A stretch of DNA of 64,000 bases from Polyangia bacterium (GTDB lineage: Bacteria; Myxococcota_A; Polyangia; Fen-1088). Under the pieces are notes generated by a model, which was not told where the DNA came from, searched no databases, and worked only from the letters and a program-made list of their open reading frames with translations. Both the position numbers and the translations under genes were made by a program. The DNA is taken from assembly GCA_036268875.1 (NCBI GenBank), contig DATATI010000020.1, forward strand, positions 1 through 64,000. The letters run 5' to 3'. This document shows positions 1-9,691 of this stretch, piece by piece (within the stretch, counting starts at the first letter, position 1; each line of letters opens with the position of its first letter).

Positions 1-119
1 ACGACGAACCGGCAGCCGCCGCAGCCGCGCCCAGCGAAGCCGCGCCCGCCGAAACGCGCAACGGCCGCTCGCAGACGCCGGTCCCCCCGCCGCCCGAGCC
101 GCCCAAACCCACCGAATAA
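1..119 (+). CDS. 3' end of an unidentified gene (partial)
   Basis: An open frame enters the window and stops at a TAA at 117-119. It encodes about 38 residues rich in Ala, Pro and Glu, ending PPKPTE. This is the low-complexity C-terminal tail of a protein whose body lies outside the window, so no function can be given. The composition (Ala/Pro/Glu tail) is common at the ends of secreted or nucleoid proteins in GC-rich bacteria. The next gene starts 26 bp downstream on the same strand, so the two may be co-transcribed. Confidence 0.5.
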   Translation, partial: DEPAAAAAAPSEAAPAETRNGRSQTPVPPPPEPPKPTE

Positions 120-145
120 GCGGACACCCAAGGGCAAGAGCGGCG

Positions 146-637
146 ATGGTTCGTCTCTGCTTCGTTTGCCTGGGCAACATCTGTCGCTCGCCGACCGCCG
201 AGGCGGTGATGCGTCACCTGGTCAAGCAAGCGGGTCTGGCGGCCCAGATCGCCATCACCAGCGCCGGCACCGGCGATTGGCACCTGGGCGAGCCGCGCGA
301 CCAGCGCAGCCAGGCCACTGGCCGCGCCCGCGGCATCCCTCTGTCTGGCGTGGCCCGGCAATTCACCGCCGCCAGCTTCGCCGGTTGCGATTACGTCCTG
401 GCCATGGACGCTGCCAACCGCAAGGCGCTGCTGGCGATGGCGCCCGACGACGAGGCGCGGGCCAAGATCGCCTTGTTGCGCGCCTTCGAGCCGGGCGCGC
501 CTGACGACCATGCCGCCGCCGCGGACGTGCCCGATCCGTACTATGGCGGCCCCGGTGGGTTCGAGCACGTCTTCGACATCTGCCAGGCCGCATGCGCCGG
601 CTTGCTGACCCAGATACGGCGCGAACACGGGATCTGA
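146..637 (+). CDS. Low-molecular-weight protein-tyrosine phosphatase
   Basis: Cytoplasmic phosphatase that removes phosphate from phosphotyrosine. The 163-residue protein has the family's usual length. The P-loop CLGNICRS is at residues 8-15 (nucleophile Cys8, Arg14), and the general-acid loop DPYYGG is near residue 130. In many bacteria this family acts as Wzb, dephosphorylating BY-kinases of the Wzc type that control polysaccharide polymerisation; such a kinase lies 11 kb downstream, so that pairing is plausible but inferred. The stop codon nearly abuts the GTG start of the next gene, suggesting one transcript. Confidence 0.92.
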   Translation: MVRLCFVCLGNICRSPTAEAVMRHLVKQAGLAAQIAITSAGTGDWHLGEPRDQRSQATGRARGIPLSGVARQFTAASFAGCDYVLAMDAANRKALLAMAPDDEARAKIALLRAFEPGAPDDHAAAADVPDPYYGGPGGFEHVFDICQAACAGLLTQIRREHGI

Positions 638-639
638 TC

Positions 640-1539
640 GTGCTATCCGCACCGTTGGCGGCGGTGGTTAGCCGCGTGCTGGGAAGCGCGGTGACGGGCA
701 GTCGGACATTGGCCGGCGGCGACATCAATCAGGCCTTCGCCGTCGCGCTGGCCGATGGACGGCAGGTTTTTCTGAAGACCAACCCCCGCGCGCCGCGAAG
801 CATGTTCGGCGCCGAGGCGTGCGGCCTCCGCTGGCTGGCGGACGCTGGTGCGCTGAGGGTGCCGTTGGTCCTCGCCGCCTCAGCCAGCGACGATCTCGGG
901 CCGGCGTATCTGATCTTAGAATTGCTCAAGCCCGGTCCGCCGGCGCGTGATTTTCACGAAACACTGGGGCGCGGTCTGGCGGCCCTGCATCGGGCCGGCG
1001 CGCCGCGGTTTGGCCTGGACCATGACAACTTCATCGGACGGCTGCCGCAATCCAATCAGCCGGTCGACGCCCGTGGCAGCCACGCCGATGCTGGCGACTG
1101 GGCGGCGTTTTATCGTGCCCGCCGTCTGGCACCACAGCTGAAATTGGCCGTCGACAACGGGTACGCCTCGCCTCGCATGCGCCAAGGGATCGAACGGCTG
1201 CTCGATCACCTCCCCTCGCTGGTCGGCCCTGCTGAACCTCCGGGGCGGCTGCACGGCGATCTGTGGGGCGGCAACCTCATGTGCACCGACGACGGCCAGC
1301 CGTGCCTGATCGATCCGGCGGCCTATGGCGGACACCGCGAGGTGGACCTGGCGATGATGCGCCTCTTTGGCGGGTTTCACGCCCGCACCTTCGACGCCTA
1401 CGCGGAGGCGTCGCCACTTTCCGACGGACACGCCGAACGCGTGCCGCTTTACCAGCTTTATCCGCTGCTTGTGCACGTGAACCTGTTCGGCGGTGGCTAC
1501 GTCGGTGCGGTCGAATCGGCCCTTGATCAGTTGGTCTAA
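640..1539 (+). CDS. Fructosamine kinase (FN3K) family protein
   Basis: Kinase of the fructosamine-3-kinase/aminoglycoside-phosphotransferase fold, which phosphorylates ketosamines on glycated proteins or small molecules. Visible landmarks are the N-terminal GGDINQAF segment, the ATP-lysine strand VFLKTN, the catalytic loop LHGDLWGGN with Asp and Asn, and the metal-binding IDPAAYGGHREVD. A GTG at 640, two bases after the upstream stop, gives 299 residues and starts just before the family N-terminus. An ATG at 592 inside the phosphatase gene is open too but adds residues unlike the family. It sits between a tyrosine phosphatase and a diguanylate cyclase; the physiological substrate is unknown. 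Confidence 0.88.
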   Translation: MLSAPLAAVVSRVLGSAVTGSRTLAGGDINQAFAVALADGRQVFLKTNPRAPRSMFGAEACGLRWLADAGALRVPLVLAASASDDLGPAYLILELLKPGPPARDFHETLGRGLAALHRAGAPRFGLDHDNFIGRLPQSNQPVDARGSHADAGDWAAFYRARRLAPQLKLAVDNGYASPRMRQGIERLLDHLPSLVGPAEPPGRLHGDLWGGNLMCTDDGQPCLIDPAAYGGHREVDLAMMRLFGGFHARTFDAYAEASPLSDGHAERVPLYQLYPLLVHVNLFGGGYVGAVESALDQLV

Positions 1540-1576
1540 AGACCGCCCCCGACTTGGCCGATGTACGGCAACGCGC

Positions 1577-2704
1577 GTGGGCTTCTCGTCTAAAAAAAAT
1601 CAGGCCGAAGCAGAGGCCGCCACAGCGGTCAGCCCGATCGAGATGGCCCTCGATACCCTGGCCAACGTGCTGCGCATCCTGGGCGAGTTCGCGCTTGATA
1701 CCGAGCAGCAAGAAGCCGCCGTCTTCACTCGGCTGTCGGAGCAGTGGGCCCAGCACGTGACGATGGCTTCGCCCCCGCCGGGACCGGACGTGCCGGGGCA
1801 AAAGGGCGCAGCCAGCAGCGATGCTTCGCGCCGCGACTGGACTGGCGTACGCGAGTTCGTGCGCGAGTACTGCAAGACCAGCACCGCCCACACCCAGACG
1901 GTGCTCACCGATCTGCGCCAGGTGATCTGGGTGTTCATCCAGAACCTCAACCATTCGTTCGCCCAGGACACGGAAGCCGACGGCCGCATCGGCGAGCAGC
2001 TGGCCAAGCTGGAGACGCTGGCCCAGTCGAGCTCGACCAGCGAGCTCAAGCGCGAAGTGTTGGCCACGGTGGTGGCGCTGGCCCAGATCGTCGAGCAGCG
2101 CAAGAAGCAGCATTCAGAGCGCGTCGAGGATCTGGGCAAGCAGGTGCGCACCTTGGGCAGCGAGCTGGATTCGGCGCGCAAGGACCGCGAGGTCGATCCG
2201 CTGAGCGGCCTTTACAACCGGCGCGCCTTCGACGAGTACGTCAACCGCAGCGTCGAGCTGTCGCGCGCCTTTGGCCAGCCGGTCTGCTTGCTGCTGGTCG
2301 ATCTCGACGGCTTCAAGCTGATCAACGACACCTTCGGCCATCCGGAAGGCGATACGGTGCTGCGTCGATTGTCCGACGCCATGGCCCGGACGTTTCCGCG
2401 CAAGAGCGACTTTGTGGCCCGCTTTGGCGGCGACGAATTCGCGGTCGTGCTGCGCGAGACATCGCTGAAGGACGGGATGTCCCTGGGCGAACGGCTGCTG
2501 AAGGCGGCGCGGGCCACCGAGATCGAACGCGAAGGCGTACGCGTGCGGCTGTCGGTGTCCATCGGCATCGGCACCCTGCAGACCACCGAAGACGTCTCAA
2601 GCTGGCTGCTGCGCACCGACCGGGCGCTTTACCAGGCCAAGCGAGCCGGCCGCGACCGAATGGTGGCGGCCGACGACATCTCCGGCGCGCTGGTCGTGCG
2701 CTAG
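1577..2704 (+). CDS. Diguanylate cyclase (GGDEF domain)
   Basis: Makes cyclic di-GMP from two GTP. The C-terminal domain carries RFGGDEF (about residues 281-287) and, exactly five residues upstream, RKSD, which fits the RxxD product-inhibition I-site. The segment DPLSGLYNRRAFDEY marks the domain start. The first ~190 residues are mostly predicted helix (a possible coiled coil before the GGDEF domain) with no recognised sensor and no membrane segment, so it is probably cytoplasmic. GTG 1577 is chosen because the open frame otherwise runs into the upstream gene; ATG 1643 is an alternative. The stop overlaps the stop of convergent aroE. Confidence 0.9.
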   Translation: MGFSSKKNQAEAEAATAVSPIEMALDTLANVLRILGEFALDTEQQEAAVFTRLSEQWAQHVTMASPPPGPDVPGQKGAASSDASRRDWTGVREFVREYCKTSTAHTQTVLTDLRQVIWVFIQNLNHSFAQDTEADGRIGEQLAKLETLAQSSSTSELKREVLATVVALAQIVEQRKKQHSERVEDLGKQVRTLGSELDSARKDREVDPLSGLYNRRAFDEYVNRSVELSRAFGQPVCLLLVDLDGFKLINDTFGHPEGDTVLRRLSDAMARTFPRKSDFVARFGGDEFAVVLRETSLKDGMSLGERLLKAARATEIEREGVRVRLSVSIGIGTLQTTEDVSSWLLRTDRALYQAKRAGRDRMVAADDISGALVVR

Positions 2705-3534
2705 GTCCGCGCGGCGCGAAACATCGGCGCCAGCGGCGGCGCCGTGCCCAAGGCCAGCGTGATGGCGTGAGCCGCCTGGTGCACCAGCATGCCCAGGCCG
2801 TCCGCATAGCGCGCGCTGCGGCCGCGAACCGCGGCGGCGAGCGGCGTCGGTTTTCCGTACGCCATTTCCAACACCGCCGTCTGCCGACCCAGCGCCGCCA
2901 GGCCGGCGCGCGCCACTTCGTCTTCCCAGGCCGCGGGCGGCACCGCCGAGATCAAGACGTCCGCCTCACGCAGCGCGCGTGCCAACGCCTTTTCAGTCCA
3001 CGCCGCCACGCTCACGCGCTGTCGCCGCCCCGCCGGAAAACGCGCGCGAATCTGCCGCCCCGCCGCCGGGTGCCGGGCCAAAAGACGCACCTCCGTGCGC
3101 GCTGCGGTCAGCGCTTCGACGGCGCCCGCCGCCGCGCCGCCCGCCCCGACCATCACCGCCACGCAGCCGGCCGCCACGCCGACATCCAGGTCAGCCAGCG
3201 CACCGATCAGGCCCGCCCCGTCGGTGTTCTCCGCGCGGGTGCGGCTACGCGCGTTCGCCGACGTGAAGATCAACGTGTTGGCCGCGCCTGCCGCCTTCAC
3301 CGCCGCCGACGATGACGTGGCCAACGCTGCGGCGGCCGCTTTGTGCGGAATCGTGACGTTGAGATAGCGAAAACCGCCGGCCCGCAGCCGGGCCACCAGC
3401 GCATCGAAGCCGGCGGCGTCGACGCTCAGCGCTTGATAGCGGCCTTCCACCCCGAGCGCTCGGTACGCGGCCTGATGAATGACGGGCGAGCGGCTCTTGC
3501 TGACGTCGGCGCCCAGGACGGCGGCGTTGATCAA
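2701..3534 (-). CDS. aroE: Shikimate dehydrogenase
   Basis: Reduces 3-dehydroshikimate to shikimate with NADPH in the chorismate pathway. The N-terminal substrate domain shows SKSRSP and NVTIPHK with the catalytic Lys, followed by ENTDGAG with the catalytic Asp. The Rossmann part has GAGGAAAGAVEAL, and the end has the family-typical Gln-containing segment GMLVHQA. It starts at TTG 3534, overlapping the xseA stop by 4 bp (TTGA), so translation is probably coupled. Length (277 residues) is normal. The dinucleotide-binding loop appears intact. Confidence 0.93.
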   Translation of the reverse strand: MINAAVLGADVSKSRSPVIHQAAYRALGVEGRYQALSVDAAGFDALVARLRAGGFRYLNVTIPHKAAAAALATSSSAAVKAAGAANTLIFTSANARSRTRAENTDGAGLIGALADLDVGVAAGCVAVMVGAGGAAAGAVEALTAARTEVRLLARHPAAGRQIRARFPAGRRQRVSVAAWTEKALARALREADVLISAVPPAAWEDEVARAGLAALGRQTAVLEMAYGKPTPLAAAVRGRSARYADGLGMLVHQAAHAITLALGTAPPLAPMFRAART

Positions 3535-5087
3535 GGCTTCCTTTCAGCGTCGGCGGCCCGCACCTCGCGCACCTCGGCGTCCAGCTCGCCTTGGTTCAGG
3601 CGCACGCGGACGGCGTCGCCGGGACGGAGCTGGGCGGCGTTCGTGACCAGGTGACCGTCGGGGCCGACGGTCAAGCTGAAGCCGCGCTCGAGCACGCGCA
3701 GCGGCGACAACGCTCCCAGCTTGGCGTGGCACGATTCAAGGACACGGTGCCGCCGATCGCGTTCCAGGCGCATGCGGTTTTGCAGCCGTTCGTTAAGGGC
3801 GATCAGCGCCGCGCGCTGGACCGCGATCCGTCGCTGAGGGTGCGAGCGATAAAGCGCCAGCTCGACCGTGCGCAGCGCCGTGCGATCGCCGATCAGCCGC
3901 CGGCGCCAGGCGCGGTGGCTGCGTTCGACCAGGTCGTCGATGACCTGCCGCCGGCTGCCCAACAATCGGCGCGGATCCCCGAGCCGCGCCCGCGCCCGCT
4001 CCATGATCAGACGGCCCTGGTGCAGGTTCGCCTGCACGCCCCGGGCGCCGCGCCGGGACAACAAGGTCAGCTCGGCGCGCAGGTCGTCCGCCACCGGCAC
4101 CGCCAGCGCGGCAGCGGCGGACGGCGTCGGGGCGCGCACGTCGGCCACGAAATCGGCGATGGTGAAATCCGTCTCGTGCCCGACCGCTGAGATCACCGGG
4201 ACCTTGCACGCCGCGATGGCGCGCGCCACCGGCTCTTCGTTGAAGGCCCACAGATCTTCCAGCGAACCACCACCCCGCGCGACAATGATGACGTCGACGT
4301 CGGGAACATCCTGCAGCTGCCGCAGCGCCGAGGCGATGCTCAGCGCCGCGCCATCGCCTTGCACCGGCGTCGGCGCCAGCAAGATCGGAACGGGAAAGCG
4401 CCGGTGGGCGACGCGGATGATGTCGCGCAGGACCGCGCCCGACGACGACGTCACCACGCCCAGCCGCCGCGGCAGAAACGGCAGCGATCGCTTGCGGGTG
4501 GCGTCGAACAGACCTTCGGCGGCCAGTTTCTTTTTCAGCTGCTCGAAAGCGACCGCCAGCGCACCCGCGCCGGTCGGTTCGATGTCGGTGACCGACATCT
4601 GAAATTTGCCGCGACCTTCGTAGATGGTCAGGCGGCCGCGCACGCGCACGGCCATCCCTTCATCGGGACGAAAGCGCAGCCGGCCGGCCTCGCGCGAGAA
4701 CATCACGCAGTCAAGCTGGGCCTCTTCGTCCTTCAAACAAAAATAGATGTGGCCCGGCCCCGAACGCTTGAGGCCAGAGATCTCGCCCTCCACGCGCACG
4801 TCGGCAAAACGCGCCTCCAGCACCAGGCGGGCGGCGCGCACCAACTCGGAGACCACGAAGATGCGCGGGGCCGCCGGCACCGGCGCGGGCAGCGACCCTT
4901 CACTGACTGCATCCGGCAGCGGCACCGGCGCTACGACGACCACCGGCCCTGACACGGCGGGCACCGGCAGGATCACCGCCACCGCGGGTATCGTCGCCGC
5001 GGACGCGGTGGGCGGAAACATCGCCAGGCGCGCCTCCAGGGTCAGCTGCTTAGGGGCTTCGCGCTCGGGCTTGGTCCGCGCGCTCAT
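3531..5087 (-). CDS. xseA: Exodeoxyribonuclease VII large subunit
   Basis: Large subunit of the single-strand-specific exonuclease that acts in mismatch repair and DNA damage tolerance. The OB-fold begins near residue 80 with VSELVRAARLVLE and RVEGEISGLK; the catalytic domain follows with TSSSGAVLRDII, RGGGSLEDLWAFN and SAVGHETDFTI. At 518 residues it is longer than usual because of a ~75-residue Ala/Pro/Val-rich N-terminal extension of low complexity. No xseB lies between it and its neighbours. Start ATG 5087 overlaps the upstream lipoprotein stop by 4 bp. Confidence 0.94.
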   Translation of the reverse strand: MSARTKPEREAPKQLTLEARLAMFPPTASAATIPAVAVILPVPAVSGPVVVVAPVPLPDAVSEGSLPAPVPAAPRIFVVSELVRAARLVLEARFADVRVEGEISGLKRSGPGHIYFCLKDEEAQLDCVMFSREAGRLRFRPDEGMAVRVRGRLTIYEGRGKFQMSVTDIEPTGAGALAVAFEQLKKKLAAEGLFDATRKRSLPFLPRRLGVVTSSSGAVLRDIIRVAHRRFPVPILLAPTPVQGDGAALSIASALRQLQDVPDVDVIIVARGGGSLEDLWAFNEEPVARAIAACKVPVISAVGHETDFTIADFVADVRAPTPSAAAALAVPVADDLRAELTLLSRRGARGVQANLHQGRLIMERARARLGDPRRLLGSRRQVIDDLVERSHRAWRRRLIGDRTALRTVELALYRSHPQRRIAVQRAALIALNERLQNRMRLERDRRHRVLESCHAKLGALSPLRVLERGFSLTVGPDGHLVTNAAQLRPGDAVRVRLNQGELDAEVREVRAADAERKP

Positions 5088-5674
5088 TTGCTGGCCGCCC
5101 GGGCGGCCGCACGTTCATAGTCGGCGGCACTGGCCCGCAGTCCTTCCAGATCGTGAAAGGCGCGGTTCTTTCTTTCTTCCGACTGCTCGGCCAGGCCGGC
5201 ATATCCCCAGCCGCCGTTTTCGCCCCGGCGCAGCGGCACGCGGACGCCCGACACCAGGACCGCCGCGGCGGTGTCGCCCGCCGGATCGACGGCGATGGTG
5301 GCGTCGGCGACGGCCAGCGCCGTCAACGTCGGCAGGGTGCCGGACATCTCGGCGCGGAACAATTCGCGACCGCTGGTCGCCGTGGCGCCGGCCTGGAACC
5401 GGCGCAGCTCGCGCTCGCGCGCGGGACCCTCGGGGAAATTGGAGAGCACGATGTCATAGGCCTCACGGTGCCACTTCTGCACGGTCATCCAGGCCCAGCG
5501 CGACGGCTGATCCAACGCGTCGAACAGCGCGCCCGCGTCGCCGGCCTGAACCGCCGCGGAGAATCGTCGATAGGCTTGGTCCGGCGTCTTGGCCTTTGAC
5601 CCGCAACCGACCAGGGTCGCCGCGGCCCATGCCCAGGCGACGAAGGCCCAAGCAGTCGACGCGCGCCCTCGCAT
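5084..5674 (-). CDS. Putative lipoprotein of unknown function
   Basis: A 196-residue protein with an N-terminal signal peptide ending in the lipobox LVGC (Cys24), so it is probably lipid-anchored in the envelope. After the lipobox comes TPDQAYRRFSAAVQAGD, which resembles the start of NTF2-like/DUF4878 lipoproteins (a helix preceding a cone-shaped domain), but this is only a similarity of style. The same frame stays open upstream to 6913, antisense to the next gene; ATG 5674 is chosen because it directly precedes the signal peptide. The stop overlaps the xseA start (ATGA), so it heads the lipoprotein-xseA-aroE operon. Confidence 0.75.
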   Translation of the reverse strand: MRGRASTAWAFVAWAWAAATLVGCGSKAKTPDQAYRRFSAAVQAGDAGALFDALDQPSRWAWMTVQKWHREAYDIVLSNFPEGPARERELRRFQAGATATSGRELFRAEMSGTLPTLTALAVADATIAVDPAGDTAAAVLVSGVRVPLRRGENGGWGYAGLAEQSEERKNRAFHDLEGLRASAADYERAAARAASK

Positions 5675-5749
5675 ACTCTCCGCAGATAGCGGAAAGAACG
5701 GGTGAGAGCAAGCCGGTATGGTAGTCTCTGCGCGCAAATCGGCGAATTC

Positions 5750-6858
5750 ATGACCGTATCCGCTCAGGACGAGTTCGCGCATGTTCCTTCGCCACACACC
5801 CGCCACCCGGCGCTGGCAGTGGGCGCGGCGGCGCTGGCTTTCTTCATCGTCTTTCACATCCGCCGCGACGTCGCGTACAGTCTGTCGTCGTCCACACCCA
5901 TCGAGCTCGGCGCTGCCAAATCGTTGTTCGTTACGCCCGCGAATGATCGCCTGGCGGCAGCCAGCAATCGGCTGGTCGTGCTGCGTGGAACGCCGGATCG
6001 CCAGAACGCCCTTGAACTGGACACCAAAGGCTCGTGGGTCTTCAGCCAGTTCTTCGCCGTCCTGCAGACGAACGGACGGCTGTTCTTGCACCGCCGCGAA
6101 AGCCCGCTGCCGGCGTTCCGCGCCGAGCGCGACGTGTTTGAAGGGCGGCTGATCCGTTTTGGCGACCTGTCGTTCGAAAGTGCCATCCGCCGCTATTACG
6201 GCAGCCACGTCAGCGCCACGCACTTCTTCTCCCCGGCCGAACTGGCCGCCGCGCTGAGCGGTGGCGGCGCCCTGCCGTCTGATGGTCTGGCCCTGCGCGA
6301 TCGGGCCGGCGACGAGGTCAAGCTGGGCGCCGCCGATTTGCTGGCCATCGATGTCGCGCGCCCGGGTGAAATCCGGGTCGCCATGCCGCGTGCAAAATTT
6401 CCCGACGAAGCCGACGCCCGCGCCGCCATCGAAAAACAAGGCGGCACCATCGTCGGGCTTGCCCCGCCAGCGGGCGGCGAGACAGCGCCCGCCCACCACG
6501 CCTTCCGCGTGAGGTTTCCCGCCGACAAACGCGACGCCGCGCTGGGCGCGCTGGGCGACAGCGATCCCGGCGTAGAGATCCGCGAGGCCCGCGATCAATA
6601 CAAAGTCCGGTTGGCCGACTTGGGCGTCGAAGGTCGGGACGCGCTGGTAGTGCGTGGCGCGCAGAATCAGCCGGCGCGCATTCCGCTTGCGTCGGTGGCC
6701 GCGGTAAGGACACTGGCTTCCGTACAGATCCCGGACGATGCCTATCTGCTCATCGAGGGGGACTACCCGCGTGAGCACTTTCACACGGTGTTCGCCAGCG
6801 CCCTGCTGATCCTGTTTGGGGCCGTCAACCTGATCGGCCTGCGCCGGGGACTCTCGCG

Positions 6859-6862
<4 letters not shown>
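5750..6862 (+). CDS. Hypothetical bitopic membrane protein
   Basis: Not recognised. The 370-residue protein has a hydrophobic segment near residues 23-37 (LAVGAAALAFFIVFHI), a long hydrophilic region of ~290 residues with no Cys pattern, and a second hydrophobic segment close to the C-terminus (FASALLILFGAVNLIGL) followed by a short basic tail. This implies a large extracytoplasmic domain held by two membrane anchors. ATG 5750 is preferred over 5702 because it sits close to the first helix. The stop overlaps the GTG start of cysS by 4 bp, so it is translationally coupled to a tRNA synthetase, with no evident functional link. Confidence 0.72.
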
Positions 6863-8339
<1,477 letters not shown>

Positions 8340-8343
<4 letters not shown>

Positions 8344-8684
8344 GAACCACTGGCGCCGCCGGTGCCCGATGCGGCGGCCGGGGCCGGCGCGGCGTCGGAA
8401 CCGGGCCGGCTGGCGTTCACGCGCTCGCGCAGTTCCTTGCCCACTTTGAAGAAAGCCAGGCGCTTGGGTTTGACGTGAACCGCCTCGCCGGTGCGCGGGT
8501 TCCGTCCCTCGTACTCGCGGTACTCGCGGATCGAGAAGCTGCCGAAGCCGCGAATTTCGATCCCTTCGCCCTTCTTCAAGGCGTCGACCATGCAATCGAA
8601 GACGTGGCCAACCAGCAGTTCAGCCCGGCCCCGCGGGACCTTGAGCTGCTCCGCCACGATATCGATCAAGTCCGCTTTGGTCAT
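8340..8684 (-). CDS. HU/IHF-family DNA-bending protein
   Basis: Small nucleoid protein (114 residues). The body matches the HU/IHF fold: MTKADLIDIVAEQ at the N-terminus, IEIRGFGSFSIREY, then the arm GRNPRTGEAVHVKPKR and the final helix GKELRERVN. The segments IEIRGFGSF and GKELRERVN resemble the beta subunit of IHF more than HU. A ~20-residue Ala/Gly/Ser-rich tail follows the fold. ATG 8684 is chosen over an upstream TTG (8693). It is monocistronic or follows the serS operon after ~115 bp. Confidence 0.92.
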
Positions 8685-8799
8685 CTGGCCCAAATCAGTG
8701 TATCCACCAATGACGAAGTAATCAAAAGTTACGGGGCCTTACGCCAGCGCGCGAACATTTTGCCAGTATCGCAATGCGATGTCGGCTCGCCCGCGGCCG

Positions 8800-9669
8800 T
8801 CACAGATCCTGACCGGGCGGCCGCGCCGGCAGCGGCGCGCTGGCGGCGGTGCGAAAGCGGTAGGCGGGAAAGAAGGCGTACTCCTCGCAGCTGTGGCGGG
8901 CATAAAAATCGATCACGTCGTGCCAGCCGAACTCGCCGCGATCGGCGCCGTCGCGGATGTCGCGCCAGGAAAACGTCTGCGGGCACAACCCGCCTTTGGG
9001 CGGCGCGTGCCCGGCCGACGTGCGCGCGCTGTAAAGGACCAGACCTGGCGCGAGGCGCGACAGATAAAACCCGGACAGGCGCGGGACCTCCATGACCTCC
9101 ACGCTCTTGACGTCGATGCGCTGATCGGCTCGGAAAAAACATTCGGTGCGGCTGATCGATTGATTGGGGCCAAGGACGATGGCGTTCTGCGGAATCACGC
9201 CCTTGGCGGCGCAGCGTTCCTCGTCGGGAACGGATGTGACCACCCGGTAGGCCAGCGTGTGACCGGTGAGGTTGTCGATGCGTAGGACCAGGTGATCGGC
9301 GCTGTAGGCCTGGCCTTCCATGCTGCCGGCTTCCTTGCGGACCAGCAGCGACAGCCGCAAGTGCGGCGTTTGGACTGTGCCGCCAACCTTCAATTTTCGC
9401 TCGGTGGTCAATTCGTTGAAGTACGGAAACGGGCGCGCCAGCTCGTCGGGTCTGGGCGCGGCGAGACCGAAGTTCTTGGCGTCCTGTTCGATCAGCGCGC
9501 GGTACAGCGTGGCCGAATATTTCATCACCGCGCCGGCCTGATCGGGCGTGGGCGGCTTTGGCCGCGGCGGCGCGGGCGGCGGACCGCCGGCATAAAGCAG
9601 CGCGGTGCCGATGGCGATGCTGGCCAGGCCCGCCACGGCGACACCCAGGCCCAGCGTGCGTCCTTCCAT
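8800..9669 (-). CDS. Hypothetical membrane-anchored protein
   Basis: Not recognised. The 289-residue protein has one N-terminal hydrophobic helix (about residues 6-26) followed by a Pro-rich linker with PPPAPPRPKPP and a soluble, probably periplasmic domain of ~240 residues. Four Cys are scattered in the domain (EERCAAK, RTECFF, GGLCPQ, RHSCEEY), enough for two disulphides. ATG 9669 is chosen because it precedes the membrane helix; the longer frame would overlap serS. It lies 22 bp downstream of serS on the same strand, so it is likely co-transcribed. Confidence 0.7.
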   Translation of the reverse strand: MEGRTLGLGVAVAGLASIAIGTALLYAGGPPPAPPRPKPPTPDQAGAVMKYSATLYRALIEQDAKNFGLAAPRPDELARPFPYFNELTTERKLKVGGTVQTPHLRLSLLVRKEAGSMEGQAYSADHLVLRIDNLTGHTLAYRVVTSVPDEERCAAKGVIPQNAIVLGPNQSISRTECFFRADQRIDVKSVEVMEVPRLSGFYLSRLAPGLVLYSARTSAGHAPPKGGLCPQTFSWRDIRDGADRGEFGWHDVIDFYARHSCEEYAFFPAYRFRTAASAPLPARPPGQDL

Positions 9670-9691
9670 CACGCGCGCCGCCTCACGGTCT

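Noticed and set aside
8694-8799. Sigma-54-like TGGCA motif upstream of the HU/IHF gene
   Set aside because: The GG-N10-GC spacing is present but the TTGC half of the -12 element is not, and no enhancer-binding protein gene is nearby.
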